Shown: piece after piece, positions 55,337 through 63,878 of the stretch
Layout: each line of letters opens with the position of its first letter
Position numbering within the stretch: the stretch's first letter is position 1
NCBI GenBank assembly: GCA_017640665.1
Contig: JAEPQE010000004.1
Span: 186,001-250,000, forward strand
Direction: 5' to 3'
DNA: 64,000 nucleotides
Source of the DNA: Balneolaceae bacterium
Lineage (GTDB): Bacteria; Bacteroidota; Rhodothermia; Balneolales; Balneolaceae
Made by a program: the position numbers and the translations under genes
The notes under the pieces: model-generated
What the model was told of the DNA's origin: nothing
Seen by the model: only the letters and a program-made list of their open reading frames with translations
Databases searched by the model: none

Positions 55337-55856
55337 GTTGCATGTGTTTATTTAATTCCTTTTTTGTTCTGTGCAAAATTATTCTTGAAGTACCTTCTTT
55401 GATCGAGAGCATTTCTGCAATTTCTTTGTGACTATATCCTTCAGCAATATGAAGAAGTAGTATAATCTTCTTGTCGGGCGATAGATCTTTGATCGCTTCT
55501 TTTACCATTTCCCATTGTTCGGATTCCGATTCTTCTTCTATTTGTTCAGGAGCTTCATCCAGCTCCACAAATTTAAATCGAGATCTCATATCAGTTCTCA
55601 TTTCATTAAGTCCGATCGTAAACAGCCAGGTTTTAAACCGGGACTTAAACTCAAATGTTGTCAGTTTTAAAAAAGCTTTTACAAAAGCCCTTTGTGTCCA
55701 CTCCTGAACCTGATCTCTATCCTGAGTAAACTGAGTCAGAAATCGAAATAATGAGTCTAGATGTAAATCATAGAGCTGATGAAAAGCACTCTGGCTACCT
55801 TTCATAGCCCGGTTAATAAGTTGTATTTCTTCGGTTTCTGAAATCAAGAATGTCAC
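55329..55856 (-). CDS. ECF-type RNA polymerase sigma factor
   Basis: The 175-residue product has sigma region 2 (AFHQLYDLHLDSLFRFLTQFTQDRDQVQEWTQRAFVKAF, then TWLFTIGLNEMRTDMRSR). It also has region 4 (IKDLSPDKKIILLLHIAEGYSHKEIAEMLSIKEGTSRIILHRTKKEL). It is first in a sigma/anti-sigma/DUF4097 operon, so it probably activates its own operon in response to an envelope signal. Confidence 0.93.
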   Translation of the reverse strand: MTFLISETEEIQLINRAMKGSQSAFHQLYDLHLDSLFRFLTQFTQDRDQVQEWTQRAFVKAFLKLTTFEFKSRFKTWLFTIGLNEMRTDMRSRFKFVELDEAPEQIEEESESEQWEMVKEAIKDLSPDKKIILLLHIAEGYSHKEIAEMLSIKEGTSRIILHRTKKELNKHMQHE

Positions 55857-56002
55857 GTTTACTGGTTAGATGCGGCGCTTCTTCAAAAAGTTACAATTCG
55901 ATAAAAACTTGTTGTAAAATACATTCCTAGCATCAAAATGTGAGAAAGTTAGTGTAATTCGATGCGTTAATTATCCAACGAGTTCATAAATCAGGAGGAG
56001 CT

Positions 56003-56563
56003 ATGAAAAGGCTAATGGTAATTACATTCATCACATTATTTACAGTTGCGAGTGCAGAAGCTCAAAAAAATCGAATGCACAAAGCAAATTACTCTTCAAA
56101 TGAATACAGCAACGAATTAAGACAACTACGGAATTTCGATCACAAGCTGGATAAATTTTCCTATGCACTAATGACCGGGGATATCTGGGCAGCCAGGAAA
56201 AACAAGGCAAAAATTATTCGAGCAATGGAAAGTGAGATTCTTGATACGAGAATCAGCCTGAGTAAATTCTCTGGTGGTTCAAGCGCATATTCCAAAAGAG
56301 AGGGCGGGCGAACGTATCGTGGAAGAAGCGGAGGAGTTTACTCCAGAAATAACGGAAGAAAAGCTTCCCGATACGAAGAACAGCTACTGATTGAGCAACT
56401 TGAGAGACAAATACAAATCAAAAACCGGTTTGAACGAACAGAACTAACCGGGTATCGAAGTAGACATATTGTTAACGAAAGAGTACATCGAAAACTAATG
56501 TACAGGTTCAGAGACACAATGGTTGAGGGATTGGAAAAACAGAGAGGAGAGAGAAGAGGGTAG
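56003..56563 (+). CDS. Small basic exported protein, unknown
   Basis: No family recognised. The 186-residue product has a signal peptide (MKRLMVITFITLFTVASAEAQ) and an Arg/Gly/Ser-rich middle (residues about 95-125). It is flanked by helical, strongly charged parts and is overall very basic. A strong ribosome binding site (AGGAGG) precedes the ATG. It stands divergent from the sigma-factor operon and ends in a strong terminator. Confidence 0.7.
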   Translation: MKRLMVITFITLFTVASAEAQKNRMHKANYSSNEYSNELRQLRNFDHKLDKFSYALMTGDIWAARKNKAKIIRAMESEILDTRISLSKFSGGSSAYSKREGGRTYRGRSGGVYSRNNGRKASRYEEQLLIEQLERQIQIKNRFERTELTGYRSRHIVNERVHRKLMYRFRDTMVEGLEKQRGERRG

Positions 56564-56567
56564 GAGT

Positions 56568-56602
56568 AACCCCGCTCATTAAAAAATGAGCGGGGTTTTT
56601 AT
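56568..56602 (+). terminator. Terminator after the basic exported protein
   Basis: A 13-bp stem (AACCCCGCTCATT at 56568-56580, AATGAGCGGGGTT at 56585-56597) followed by TTTATTTATT. It lies between convergent genes and may also stop the minus-strand transcript. Confidence 0.92.
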
Positions 56603-56923
56603 TTATTCAGCAAAAACGGCGGTTCCACTTACAGAAACCATTAGCATGCTTCCGTTTGCACCGATAGTTTCGTAATCAATATCAATTCCCATGACTGCAT
56701 TTGCACCAACACGATTTGCCTTTTCTTCGAGCTCTGTAAAAGCAATTCTTCGGGCCTCCTGAAGTTCTCTTTCATACGAAGCAGATCGCCCTCCTACTAT
56801 GTCTCTGATACCTGCGAAAATATCTTTAAAGATATTAGCCCCTAAAATTGCCTCTCCGGTTACAATCCCTAAATACTTTTTTACTTCTCTTCCCTGAAGA
56901 TTATTTGTCGTAGTCATTACCAT
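56603..56923 (-). CDS. YbjQ-family heavy-metal-binding-domain protein
   Basis: The 106-residue product is full length for the YbjQ/DUF74 (UPF0145) family, which forms pentamers of unknown function. Typical features are the start [31 protein letters not shown], the [15 protein letters not shown] segment and [14 protein letters not shown]. It is apparently a single-gene unit. Confidence 0.92.
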   Translation of the reverse strand: MVMTTTNNLQGREVKKYLGIVTGEAILGANIFKDIFAGIRDIVGGRSASYERELQEARRIAFTELEEKANRVGANAVMGIDIDYETIGANGSMLMVSVSGTAVFAE

Positions 56924-57020
56924 AATTATAGCCCTTTAAGTTCAAAATTAAGCCACTGAATTGTTTTCAGCACAGTAGAGTCTTACTGATATAGTCTGAA
57001 AATGTTACTTTTTATATAAA

Positions 57021-57053
57021 ACAAAAAAAGCCCTTCATAAAATGAAGGGCTTT
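57021..57053 (-). terminator. Terminator of the RRM protein gene
   Basis: A 12-bp stem (AAAGCCCTTCAT at 57027-57038, ATGAAGGGCTTT at 57042-57053) with a three-base loop. On the minus strand it is followed by TTTTGT. It lies 22 bases past the stop at 57076. Confidence 0.9.
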
Positions 57054-57075
57054 GAAAATTAGTAAGAAGATCGGC

Positions 57076-57348
57076 TTATCTGAAGTTGTTTCTTCTCGGA
57101 CGTTCTTCTCTAGGACGAGCCTCATTAACTTTAACTGAACGTCCATCAATTTCAGCTCCGTCAAGTTGCTCGATGGCAGCCTGAGCTTCTGCATCATTAT
57201 CCATTTCAACAAATCCAAAACCTTTTGAACGGCCTGAATATTTGTCTGTAATTACTTTTGCAGAACTTACTTCTCCGTAAGCCTCAAAAACTTCTCTTAA
57301 ATTGTCGTCGTTAACCCCATAGCTAAGGTTACCTACATAAATGTTCAT
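57076..57348 (-). CDS. RRM-domain RNA-binding protein
   Basis: A 90-residue protein from the ATG at 57348 (MNIYVGNLSYGVNDDNLREV); a longer frame would add 31 unrelated residues. The RRM has RNP2 (IYVGNL) and RNP1 (SKGFGFVEM), followed by a short Arg-rich tail (RPREERPRRNNFR). Such glycine/arginine-tail RRM proteins are common in cyanobacteria and Bacteroidota and are often cold-induced. A terminator follows. Confidence 0.93.
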   Translation of the reverse strand: MNIYVGNLSYGVNDDNLREVFEAYGEVSSAKVITDKYSGRSKGFGFVEMDNDAEAQAAIEQLDGAEIDGRSVKVNEARPREERPRRNNFR

Positions 57349-57500
57349 GTCTATAAAAATCTGGTTAAAAAGTATCGGAGAGAATAAGAACCCAGAGCTA
57401 TAGGTCGAAAAGTGAGTCTTTAGTCTGTTCATCATTACCAATCCAATCCAAAAGTACGTTAATTAAATGCCATAGCCAATTATTTATTAACAGATGGCTA

Positions 57501-58028
57501 TTATAGTTCTTTCCTGATAAACGTAATACTATATGCAGGGTGGAACTCATTACCCTCTTTGTTATAAAAAGTCCACTTATATTTATCCTCTGCTATGAAC
57601 TCTACGACTTCTAACTGGGGTACCCCGTCAAACTGGCCACCATATCCGATAAAGGTATTTACCATTTTGTATGGACTTTCAAAGGTGGTGGTATAATCAA
57701 AAAAATCCATTGCCATATCAATGGATGTACCATATCCCTTTATTTCTTTAAGTCCCGGATGCCAAAACCAGATTAACTCACCAACTAACTTGAGGGAGTC
57801 AGGTTCAATAAAATAAAGTTTCGAAACTACCGACTTTTCACCAACGCCCCATTCAAATATTTGTTGAGTATTATCGCCGGTCCAAACACCACCAATAAGA
57901 TGCTCGAAATGTTGAAGAGGATTGGAAATTGAGTCCTGCTCCGATTCCTGTGCAGAAGTAAAAAAAGGATATATAGAAAAAATAAAGAGCGAAGTAAGAG
58001 TAAAAATGTGGGTTGGTTTTAGGCTCAA
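57501..58028 (-). CDS. Exported DUF1579-like protein coupled to purE
   Basis: The 175-residue product has a signal peptide (ending near FFTSAQE). A beta-rich lipocalin-like fold follows, with [20 protein letters not shown] and repeated Trp/Tyr/Phe strands; the family is uncertain (DUF1579-like). The TTG start overlaps the purE TGA (TTGA), so it is translated with purE, although its role is not obviously related to purines. Confidence 0.7.
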   Translation of the reverse strand: MSLKPTHIFTLTSLFIFSIYPFFTSAQESEQDSISNPLQHFEHLIGGVWTGDNTQQIFEWGVGEKSVVSKLYFIEPDSLKLVGELIWFWHPGLKEIKGYGTSIDMAMDFFDYTTTFESPYKMVNTFIGYGGQFDGVPQLEVVEFIAEDKYKWTFYNKEGNEFHPAYSITFIRKEL

Positions 58029-58513
58029 TGTAAATTCTCCGTCTTTTTTCTGGATTCAGTTGCCATTCCTTCATGATATTCTTTCAGTTGTATGGCAATT
58101 CCTTTGTCTTCCATACTTAGCATTCTTAATGCGAGTAGCCCGGCGTTTTGAGCTTTACCAATTGCGACAGTAGCAACCGGAATACCATTAGGCATTTGAA
58201 CAATCGAATACAAGCTGTCAACACCACCCAAAGCAGAAGTTTGAATGGGAACACCAATTACAGGTAAAGTGGTATGGCTGGCTAACATTCCGGGGAGGTG
58301 AGCAGCTCCACCTGCACCAGCTATTATTACTTTAACCCCACGATCCCGGGCTTCTTTTCCGTATGATGCCATATCATCAGGAGTACGGTGAGCTGAAACC
58401 ACCCTTTTCTCAAATGATATCCCGAATTGTTCCAGGATTTGCGCGGCTTGTTTCATCGTAGGCCAGTCACTGTCGCTGCCCATTACTACACCAACTATGG
58501 GGGATTTACTCAT
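58025..58513 (-). CDS. purE: N5-carboxyaminoimidazole ribonucleotide mutase
   Basis: PurE moves the carboxylate of N5-CAIR to C4 in purine synthesis. The 162-residue product has [17 protein letters not shown] (phosphate and catalytic residues), [12 protein letters not shown] and [24 protein letters not shown]. These mark the class I enzyme that works with PurK. purK lies on the same strand but is separated by a 944-residue unrelated gene. Confidence 0.96.
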   Translation of the reverse strand: MSKSPIVGVVMGSDSDWPTMKQAAQILEQFGISFEKRVVSAHRTPDDMASYGKEARDRGVKVIIAGAGGAAHLPGMLASHTTLPVIGVPIQTSALGGVDSLYSIVQMPNGIPVATVAIGKAQNAGLLALRMLSMEDKGIAIQLKEYHEGMATESRKKTENLH

Positions 58514-58554
58514 TTAAATACGGTTAGATTAATTCTTAAGTGAAAATACAAAAT

Positions 58555-61389
58555 CTATTTGAGCAATATCATTTTCCCAGACTTAATCCCGAATTTTGTC
58601 TTTAATGTATAAATATATATTCCTGAACTTAAGTTGGTGGCATCAAACCTGATAGTGAATTTCCCGGGGTTCTGGTGATTAGTGGTAATTGTTCTTACCA
58701 AAGCACCAGTGATTGAATAAGCTTTAAATTGAACATCAGAACTCTCCGGTAGGTCATAATTTACATGTGTTACCGGATTAAATGGATTTGGAAAATTCTG
58801 GTAAAGCTCAAAATGGTTGGGAAGTTTTTGATCGAATTCGTTATGAATGGAAAGGTTAGATTGAACTATAAGCCCGAAAGAATCCGCATTCCTCGCCCCA
58901 TTCAACTCAAGTTCTGTAAAGCCTGGGGATAGTATGTTGGTTGCAGGTTCGGAGGTTTCATCAGAAATAAATAATGAAATATGCTCCGGGATGTTGACTT
59001 TCTTTTTTACATAAAGTTTGAGCTTATCAGCAGAATTAATTCTTTGGGTGATTAAAAGGGGTATTTCTAACACATTTTCCAGATCATTTGGAACAGAAAA
59101 CTGACTTTGAAGCACCTCTACACCATTTCTGAATCCCTTTCCGGCTAGTCCGATAAATTCAGAAGAAATGGAAGGAAGCTCAAGCATATCAAGTTTATCC
59201 CACTCAACAAAGGCCTCATCTGAGAACGAAATTACTAATTGATCTCCCAGATTGTTATCAATGTCAGATAATTCCAATACTAAATAGCTTTGATCTGGAG
59301 AATTGTGCTTATAGAATGTAGCTTCATCAATTTGTGAGGATACTGGTATAGTTATACTGGCTGCAGAATTGTTTTCAATCATTATTCCCTGCCAGGACGA
59401 GACAGAATCTCCTATTGAAGTGGTTGTAATATAATTCTGAATTCCATGATCATAAACATAGCCGACTGAGCTTGCCAGACTACCCCCAGTTGCAGAGATC
59501 TCAGAAAAATCTATTGCTGAATCAAATGGGTTCCCTATCAGATTCCATTTATCTCCTGAAGTATGCAAGTCGATGGTTACATCAGTGTTAGGAACGGAAC
59601 CGGTTCCCCGGATAGTAACCGGTAATTGAGTACTTTGAGCTTCATCATTATCAAAGAAATAAAAAATGAAGCCACTCCCATTATCCAAACTGTCTGTGAG
59701 CGAATTGGGGGATAACCAAGAGCTTCCGTTATATGAGGTATAAAAGTTTTTGTCATAACCATCACCAAAGCCTTGTATTGGATTGAATGCTGTTAAATCA
59801 GCAATAGGCATATTTACGGTTGGGCTTGCCATCATCCGCCAACCGGAAGTTCCATCAATGGTTATAAAGGGCAAAAAAGGATCGCCATTAATTTTAGTTC
59901 CAGGAGAGAACAAAGAATTGTCATCAGTATCAGCAGTGGAATGTGACACAAGGCTATCGCCGGTAATATCCGGATTTAAGGTAATCGAAACACCGCTCTC
60001 ATCACCCGGATATTCCAGATAAGTAACAATATCATTAGCAGGCGTTTTGATATAAATCTTGTCGCCCGAATTATTAAGGCTTAAGGCATTTGTTGAAGCT
60101 GCCTGAACCGTAGATCCTCCAAAAATCCCATCAAAAGAGTCTTGTCCAAAAACTAATAAAGCCCGACCGGGTAAAATGTTAGTATTCGATTCGATGACAT
60201 GCCTGTCAGATGAATTATCCGCAATGATCCACTGGTCTAAAGCAATAGTTGTGTCTGCGGTATTAATAATTTCAAGAAATTCATCAGAAACACTTCCAAC
60301 ATTTCCATTGTTATTTGCATCTCCGTTAATGGCATCGGGATTGAAATGAATCTCATTGATAGTTAAGGAAGGAAAGTCAGGAAATGTAAATGTGGACTCA
60401 CTTTTGGGGATCAAGTCTCCAAAAGCTTCAATTAGCTGGATATGTCCATCCAAAGAGATGCGGATATTTTTGGATTGTTCTACGTGGAAGAAAAATCCTG
60501 TATTACTAACCGGTTGGTCATCAGCGGGATTTGTTGACCCATTCATATATCTGCCCTGAACGTTGGTAGTACCTGCAAGAGTGCAAGAAGATCCATCTCC
60601 GGTCATTGCAGCATCAATGCCATCGGAAATCAGGCTGTCTCTTACGGTTTGAAGGGAGGTCTGTGGGTCATCACTTCTTCCATTAGATAAGAATACATCT
60701 TCACAACTGGAGTTTGCATGCCCATGAAGGTTAATTGCATATATATTGACTGAAATCTCTTTCAGTGATTCATGAGCAATTTGAAAAGCAGTGCTGTCAT
60801 AATGAGCCATGTCTGAAACCTTATACTTTTCTGAAGTCTGGGTGTCATTACAAACGGTCGTGGTGCCGTCACTAAAGGCAGCTTCATCATTCGAACAACG
60901 GTGAGTTCCCGCCATCGCCAAAAGTCTACCTCCCAGGTATTGAAAAAGATTAACTCCTTCCTGGGGAGTGTAAGAGTCATGAAGAGGGTGAGGAACCGCT
61001 ATGATAACATCCCGCTGGTAATTTGCATCCGAGGCAAACAATCCCCAACCCAAAGTGACCGGGCTTTTTTCCCGAATTAAGTAGTATTCCCTGTTACTGA
61101 AAGAAGTGTCGGTAAGTAAAACCATCTCATAATTCGAAAAATTTGTGGTTAAACTATCCTCTGCCTGTGAATAAGATTCCGCTACAAATAAATCCATCAT
61201 TCTCTTCCACTGCTTTAACTGGTTTGTATCCGGTACAGCAAAGCCTTCAGAATCTTCATCCGGCATAAGATTCTGTTCGTAGTTGATGAACTCCCCCATC
61301 AGGTTTCCGTCTTCCGTTAAAATCTGGGCCTGAAGCAATCCCGAAGTAAGAGTAAATAAAACAAGTAGTAATACCCGGTAGTTTCCCAT
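58555..61389 (-). CDS. T9SS cargo: putative metal hydrolase with lamin-tail domain
   Basis: A 944-residue exported protein with a signal peptide (about 1-22). An N-terminal domain of about 310 residues has VIIAVPHPLHDSYTPQEG (H134, H137, D138), AGTHRCSN (H163), NLHGHANSSC (H222, H224) and FFFHVEQSKNIR (H302, E304). This looks like the metal site of N-formylglutamate-amidohydrolase or poly-gamma-glutamate-hydrolase type enzymes. Cysteines 165, 180, 229 and 269 may form disulfides. A lamin-tail domain follows (about 338-500; INEIHFNP, EFLEIINTADTTIALDQWIIAD), then beta domains and a type IX sorting domain (QNFPNPFNPVT, ending KMILLK). It stands between purK and purE. The enzymatic call is inference. 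Confidence 0.7.
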   Translation of the reverse strand: MGNYRVLLLVLFTLTSGLLQAQILTEDGNLMGEFINYEQNLMPDEDSEGFAVPDTNQLKQWKRMMDLFVAESYSQAEDSLTTNFSNYEMVLLTDTSFSNREYYLIREKSPVTLGWGLFASDANYQRDVIIAVPHPLHDSYTPQEGVNLFQYLGGRLLAMAGTHRCSNDEAAFSDGTTTVCNDTQTSEKYKVSDMAHYDSTAFQIAHESLKEISVNIYAINLHGHANSSCEDVFLSNGRSDDPQTSLQTVRDSLISDGIDAAMTGDGSSCTLAGTTNVQGRYMNGSTNPADDQPVSNTGFFFHVEQSKNIRISLDGHIQLIEAFGDLIPKSESTFTFPDFPSLTINEIHFNPDAINGDANNNGNVGSVSDEFLEIINTADTTIALDQWIIADNSSDRHVIESNTNILPGRALLVFGQDSFDGIFGGSTVQAASTNALSLNNSGDKIYIKTPANDIVTYLEYPGDESGVSITLNPDITGDSLVSHSTADTDDNSLFSPGTKINGDPFLPFITIDGTSGWRMMASPTVNMPIADLTAFNPIQGFGDGYDKNFYTSYNGSSWLSPNSLTDSLDNGSGFIFYFFDNDEAQSTQLPVTIRGTGSVPNTDVTIDLHTSGDKWNLIGNPFDSAIDFSEISATGGSLASSVGYVYDHGIQNYITTTSIGDSVSSWQGIMIENNSAASITIPVSSQIDEATFYKHNSPDQSYLVLELSDIDNNLGDQLVISFSDEAFVEWDKLDMLELPSISSEFIGLAGKGFRNGVEVLQSQFSVPNDLENVLEIPLLITQRINSADKLKLYVKKKVNIPEHISLFISDETSEPATNILSPGFTELELNGARNADSFGLIVQSNLSIHNEFDQKLPNHFELYQNFPNPFNPVTHVNYDLPESSDVQFKAYSITGALVRTITTNHQNPGKFTIRFDATNLSSGIYIYTLKTKFGIKSGKMILLK

Positions 61390-61471
61390 TATATAAATTG
61401 TATTTAGAGATAGAATATGGGCATTCTAAAAAGATTAATCTAAAAGTGGAAGTATGATCACTTCTTGTATA

Positions 61472-62632
61472 CTAAATTTCGATGCCTTTGGTGAGGGCTT
61501 TTGCCTTGTTGAAGGTGTCTTCCCCGTTTTCTCCCAATAAAGTGTAGTGCGCCATTTTTCTACCAACTTTACTCTGGATTTTTCCATACACATGAAGATG
61601 TCCGTTTTCTGTGGCCAGACTTTCGGAAATGTGATCAGTCTTGGCAGGTCGGTTATGAGTTCCCAATAAATTCATCATTACAGCAACTGGTTTATTCATT
61701 TGGGTTGATCCGAGCGGAAGCCCCAAAACTGAACGAACATGATTTTCAAACTGAGAGGTCACACAACCTTCGATGGTATAATGTCCCGAGTTGTGGGGTC
61801 TTGGAGCAGACTCGTTCAATAAAATCTCCCCTGAATCAGTAAGAAAGAATTCAAAAGCGAAAATTCCTTTCCCATCAATAGCTTCCATAGCTTTTATGGC
61901 CAGCTTTTGTGCTCTCTTTTGATGTTTTTCATCAATAGGGGCCGGGGAAACTACGGCGACATTAATATGATTTTCCTGGACGGTTTCGCAGCAAGGATAC
62001 ACCACAGTTCCGGTTTCATTTCTGGCTACCTGAACGGCTAATTCCTTTGTGAAAGGGACAAAAGCTTCAGCCAAAATATCATGCCCTTTTATGCCACCAA
62101 GTTTATCAAAGCCTTCCTTTGCTGTTTCTAAATCTTTAGCAATAGCATTTCCATAGCCGTCATATCCCCCTTTGGATGATTTAAGCATGAAGGGCCAGCC
62201 GTATTCATCACCAAAAGTAATCAGGTCTTCTTCAGATTTAACCAGCTTATAAGGTGTAACCGGAATTCCGGCTGCTTCGAAAGTTTCTTTTTCGATGAGC
62301 TTATTTTCAATCAAGGCAAAACTTGCCGGAGATGGAAAAATGGGAGTCCCACTTTGTTCCTGAACTTGCTTTAGCAAATCGGAGCTTATAAATTCGTTTT
62401 CAAGTGTAACTACATCACAGGTTTTAGCAAACGCGACCATGTCATCTACTGAGTCAAATGATCCGGAATACGAAAAAGGAGTCATAAACTGAACAGGCTC
62501 ATCTTCTGGACGGTCTGAAAAAACGGCAACCTGAATGCCAAAACGAAAAGCCTGCAGAGCGCTCATTCTTGCGAGTTGTCCGGCGCCAAGAAAGCCGAGT
62601 TTAGTTGTTGCATGGATTAAAGTGCGAGGCAT
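61472..62632 (-). CDS. purK: 5-(Carboxyamino)imidazole ribonucleotide synthase
   Basis: PurK uses ATP and bicarbonate to carboxylate AIR to N5-CAIR, the substrate of PurE. The 386-residue ATP-grasp protein starts with LGFLGAGQLARMSALQAFRFG. It has the ATP-binding PFMLKSSKGGYDGYGNA, the metal-binding FAFEFFLTDSGEILLNESAPRPHNSGHYTIEGC, and PGSVLG-type endings. It is divergent from prfA, with a long inverted repeat between them. Confidence 0.95.
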   Translation of the reverse strand: MPRTLIHATTKLGFLGAGQLARMSALQAFRFGIQVAVFSDRPEDEPVQFMTPFSYSGSFDSVDDMVAFAKTCDVVTLENEFISSDLLKQVQEQSGTPIFPSPASFALIENKLIEKETFEAAGIPVTPYKLVKSEEDLITFGDEYGWPFMLKSSKGGYDGYGNAIAKDLETAKEGFDKLGGIKGHDILAEAFVPFTKELAVQVARNETGTVVYPCCETVQENHINVAVVSPAPIDEKHQKRAQKLAIKAMEAIDGKGIFAFEFFLTDSGEILLNESAPRPHNSGHYTIEGCVTSQFENHVRSVLGLPLGSTQMNKPVAVMMNLLGTHNRPAKTDHISESLATENGHLHVYGKIQSKVGRKMAHYTLLGENGEDTFNKAKALTKGIEI

Positions 62633-62670
62633 TGAATTTTTTTCTTTTAAAATACGAATATGAAATTAGG

Positions 62671-62718
62671 AATTACGAATAAGGATTTTCTTCTTTAAAA
62701 AAATCCTTATTCGTAATT
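62671..62718. repeat. Perfect 19-bp inverted repeat between purK and prfA
   Basis: Arm 62671-62689 (AATTACGAATAAGGATTTT) and its exact reverse complement at 62700-62718, ten-base loop CTTCTTTAAA. Both neighbouring genes point away from it, so it is not a terminator for either. It shares the word ACGAATAA with the tandem repeat at 10984-11011. Confidence 0.85.
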
Positions 62719-62774
62719 TTATATTCTTAATTTAGAGGTTCATCCGTTTAGAAAGATTCAGCACAAGGTCATCC

Positions 62775-63851
62775 ATGGACATCGAAGAAAAGTTAAAACA
62801 GATTAAATCACGTTTTCAGGAAGTAAATACCGCGATGAGCGATCCTTCCGTATTCGATGATCCCGATAAATATACACAGCTTACAAAAGAACGTAGCGAT
62901 CTGGAAGAACTGGTTCAGGATTACGACACCTGGTCGGATTTAAAAAAAAGATTGGAAGGTAACAAGGAGTTGATCGAAGCTAACGAAGATGCTGAAATCA
63001 CCGAAATGGCTCGTGATGAGAATAAAGAGATTGTGGTTGAGCTGGAGGAACTGGAAGAAGAAATTAAAATGAAACTGGTTCCTAAAGATCCAGAAGATTC
63101 AAAAAATGCAATTGTGGAAGTTCGTGCCGGAACAGGTGGTGATGAAGCCGCTATATTTGCCGGGGATTTGTTTGATATGTACAATCGGTATGCGTCAAGT
63201 CAAGGTTGGAAGATGAGCTTGATGAGCATCAATGAATCTGAGAAAGGGGGATACAAAGAAATCGTCTTTTCTCTGGAAGGTGACGAAGTATTCGGGAAAA
63301 TGAAGTACGAGTCCGGTGTACATCGTGTTCAAAGAGTGCCTGCAACCGAAAGTCAGGGACGGGTTCATACCTCAGCAGCAACTGTGGCTGTACTCCCCGA
63401 AGTGGAAGATGTAGACATTGATATCAACACCAGTGATTTACGAATAGATACCTTTCGGGCAAGTGGAGCGGGGGGGCAGCACGTAAACAAAACTGATTCC
63501 GCGATTCGAATCACTCACGAACCCACAGGCATTGTTGTGGAGTGCCAGGAAGAAAGGTCACAGCATCAGAATAAAGAGAAAGCGATGACTATGCTTCGGG
63601 CAAAGATGTACGACATTGAGCTCGAACAAAAGCAGAAAGAGAGGGCAGCCGAAAGAAAAAGTCAGGTTTCAACGGGAGACCGGTCTGCTAAAATCCGGAC
63701 CTATAATTTCCCCCAGGGACGATGTACCGATCATCGCATCAACTTAACGCTTTACAATCTGGATGCCATTATGAAAGGGGATATTGGCGAAGTAATTAAA
63801 GCCCTTCGTGTGCAGGATAACCTGGAAAAAATGCAGGAATTGGCAGAATAA
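62775..63851 (+). CDS. prfA: Peptide chain release factor 1
   Basis: RF1 recognises UAA and UAG stops and triggers peptide release. The 358-residue product has the codon-recognition PAT (PxT) motif at 189-191 in RVPATESQGRVHTS, which marks it as RF1 rather than RF2 (SPF). The catalytic GGQ motif is at 233-235 in GAGGQHVNKTDSAIRITH. The start (MDIEEKLKQIKSRF) is standard. Confidence 0.97.
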   Translation: MDIEEKLKQIKSRFQEVNTAMSDPSVFDDPDKYTQLTKERSDLEELVQDYDTWSDLKKRLEGNKELIEANEDAEITEMARDENKEIVVELEELEEEIKMKLVPKDPEDSKNAIVEVRAGTGGDEAAIFAGDLFDMYNRYASSQGWKMSLMSINESEKGGYKEIVFSLEGDEVFGKMKYESGVHRVQRVPATESQGRVHTSAATVAVLPEVEDVDIDINTSDLRIDTFRASGAGGQHVNKTDSAIRITHEPTGIVVECQEERSQHQNKEKAMTMLRAKMYDIELEQKQKERAAERKSQVSTGDRSAKIRTYNFPQGRCTDHRINLTLYNLDAIMKGDIGEVIKALRVQDNLEKMQELAE

Positions 63852-63878
63852 AACTATTACACTTATAAAACTAAGAAG

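Noticed and set aside
57472-57501. Hairpin ATAGCCA/TGGCTAT after the DUF1579-like gene as a terminator
   Set aside because: Only seven pairs with a 16-base AT-rich loop and no T-run in the right direction. Too weak to call.
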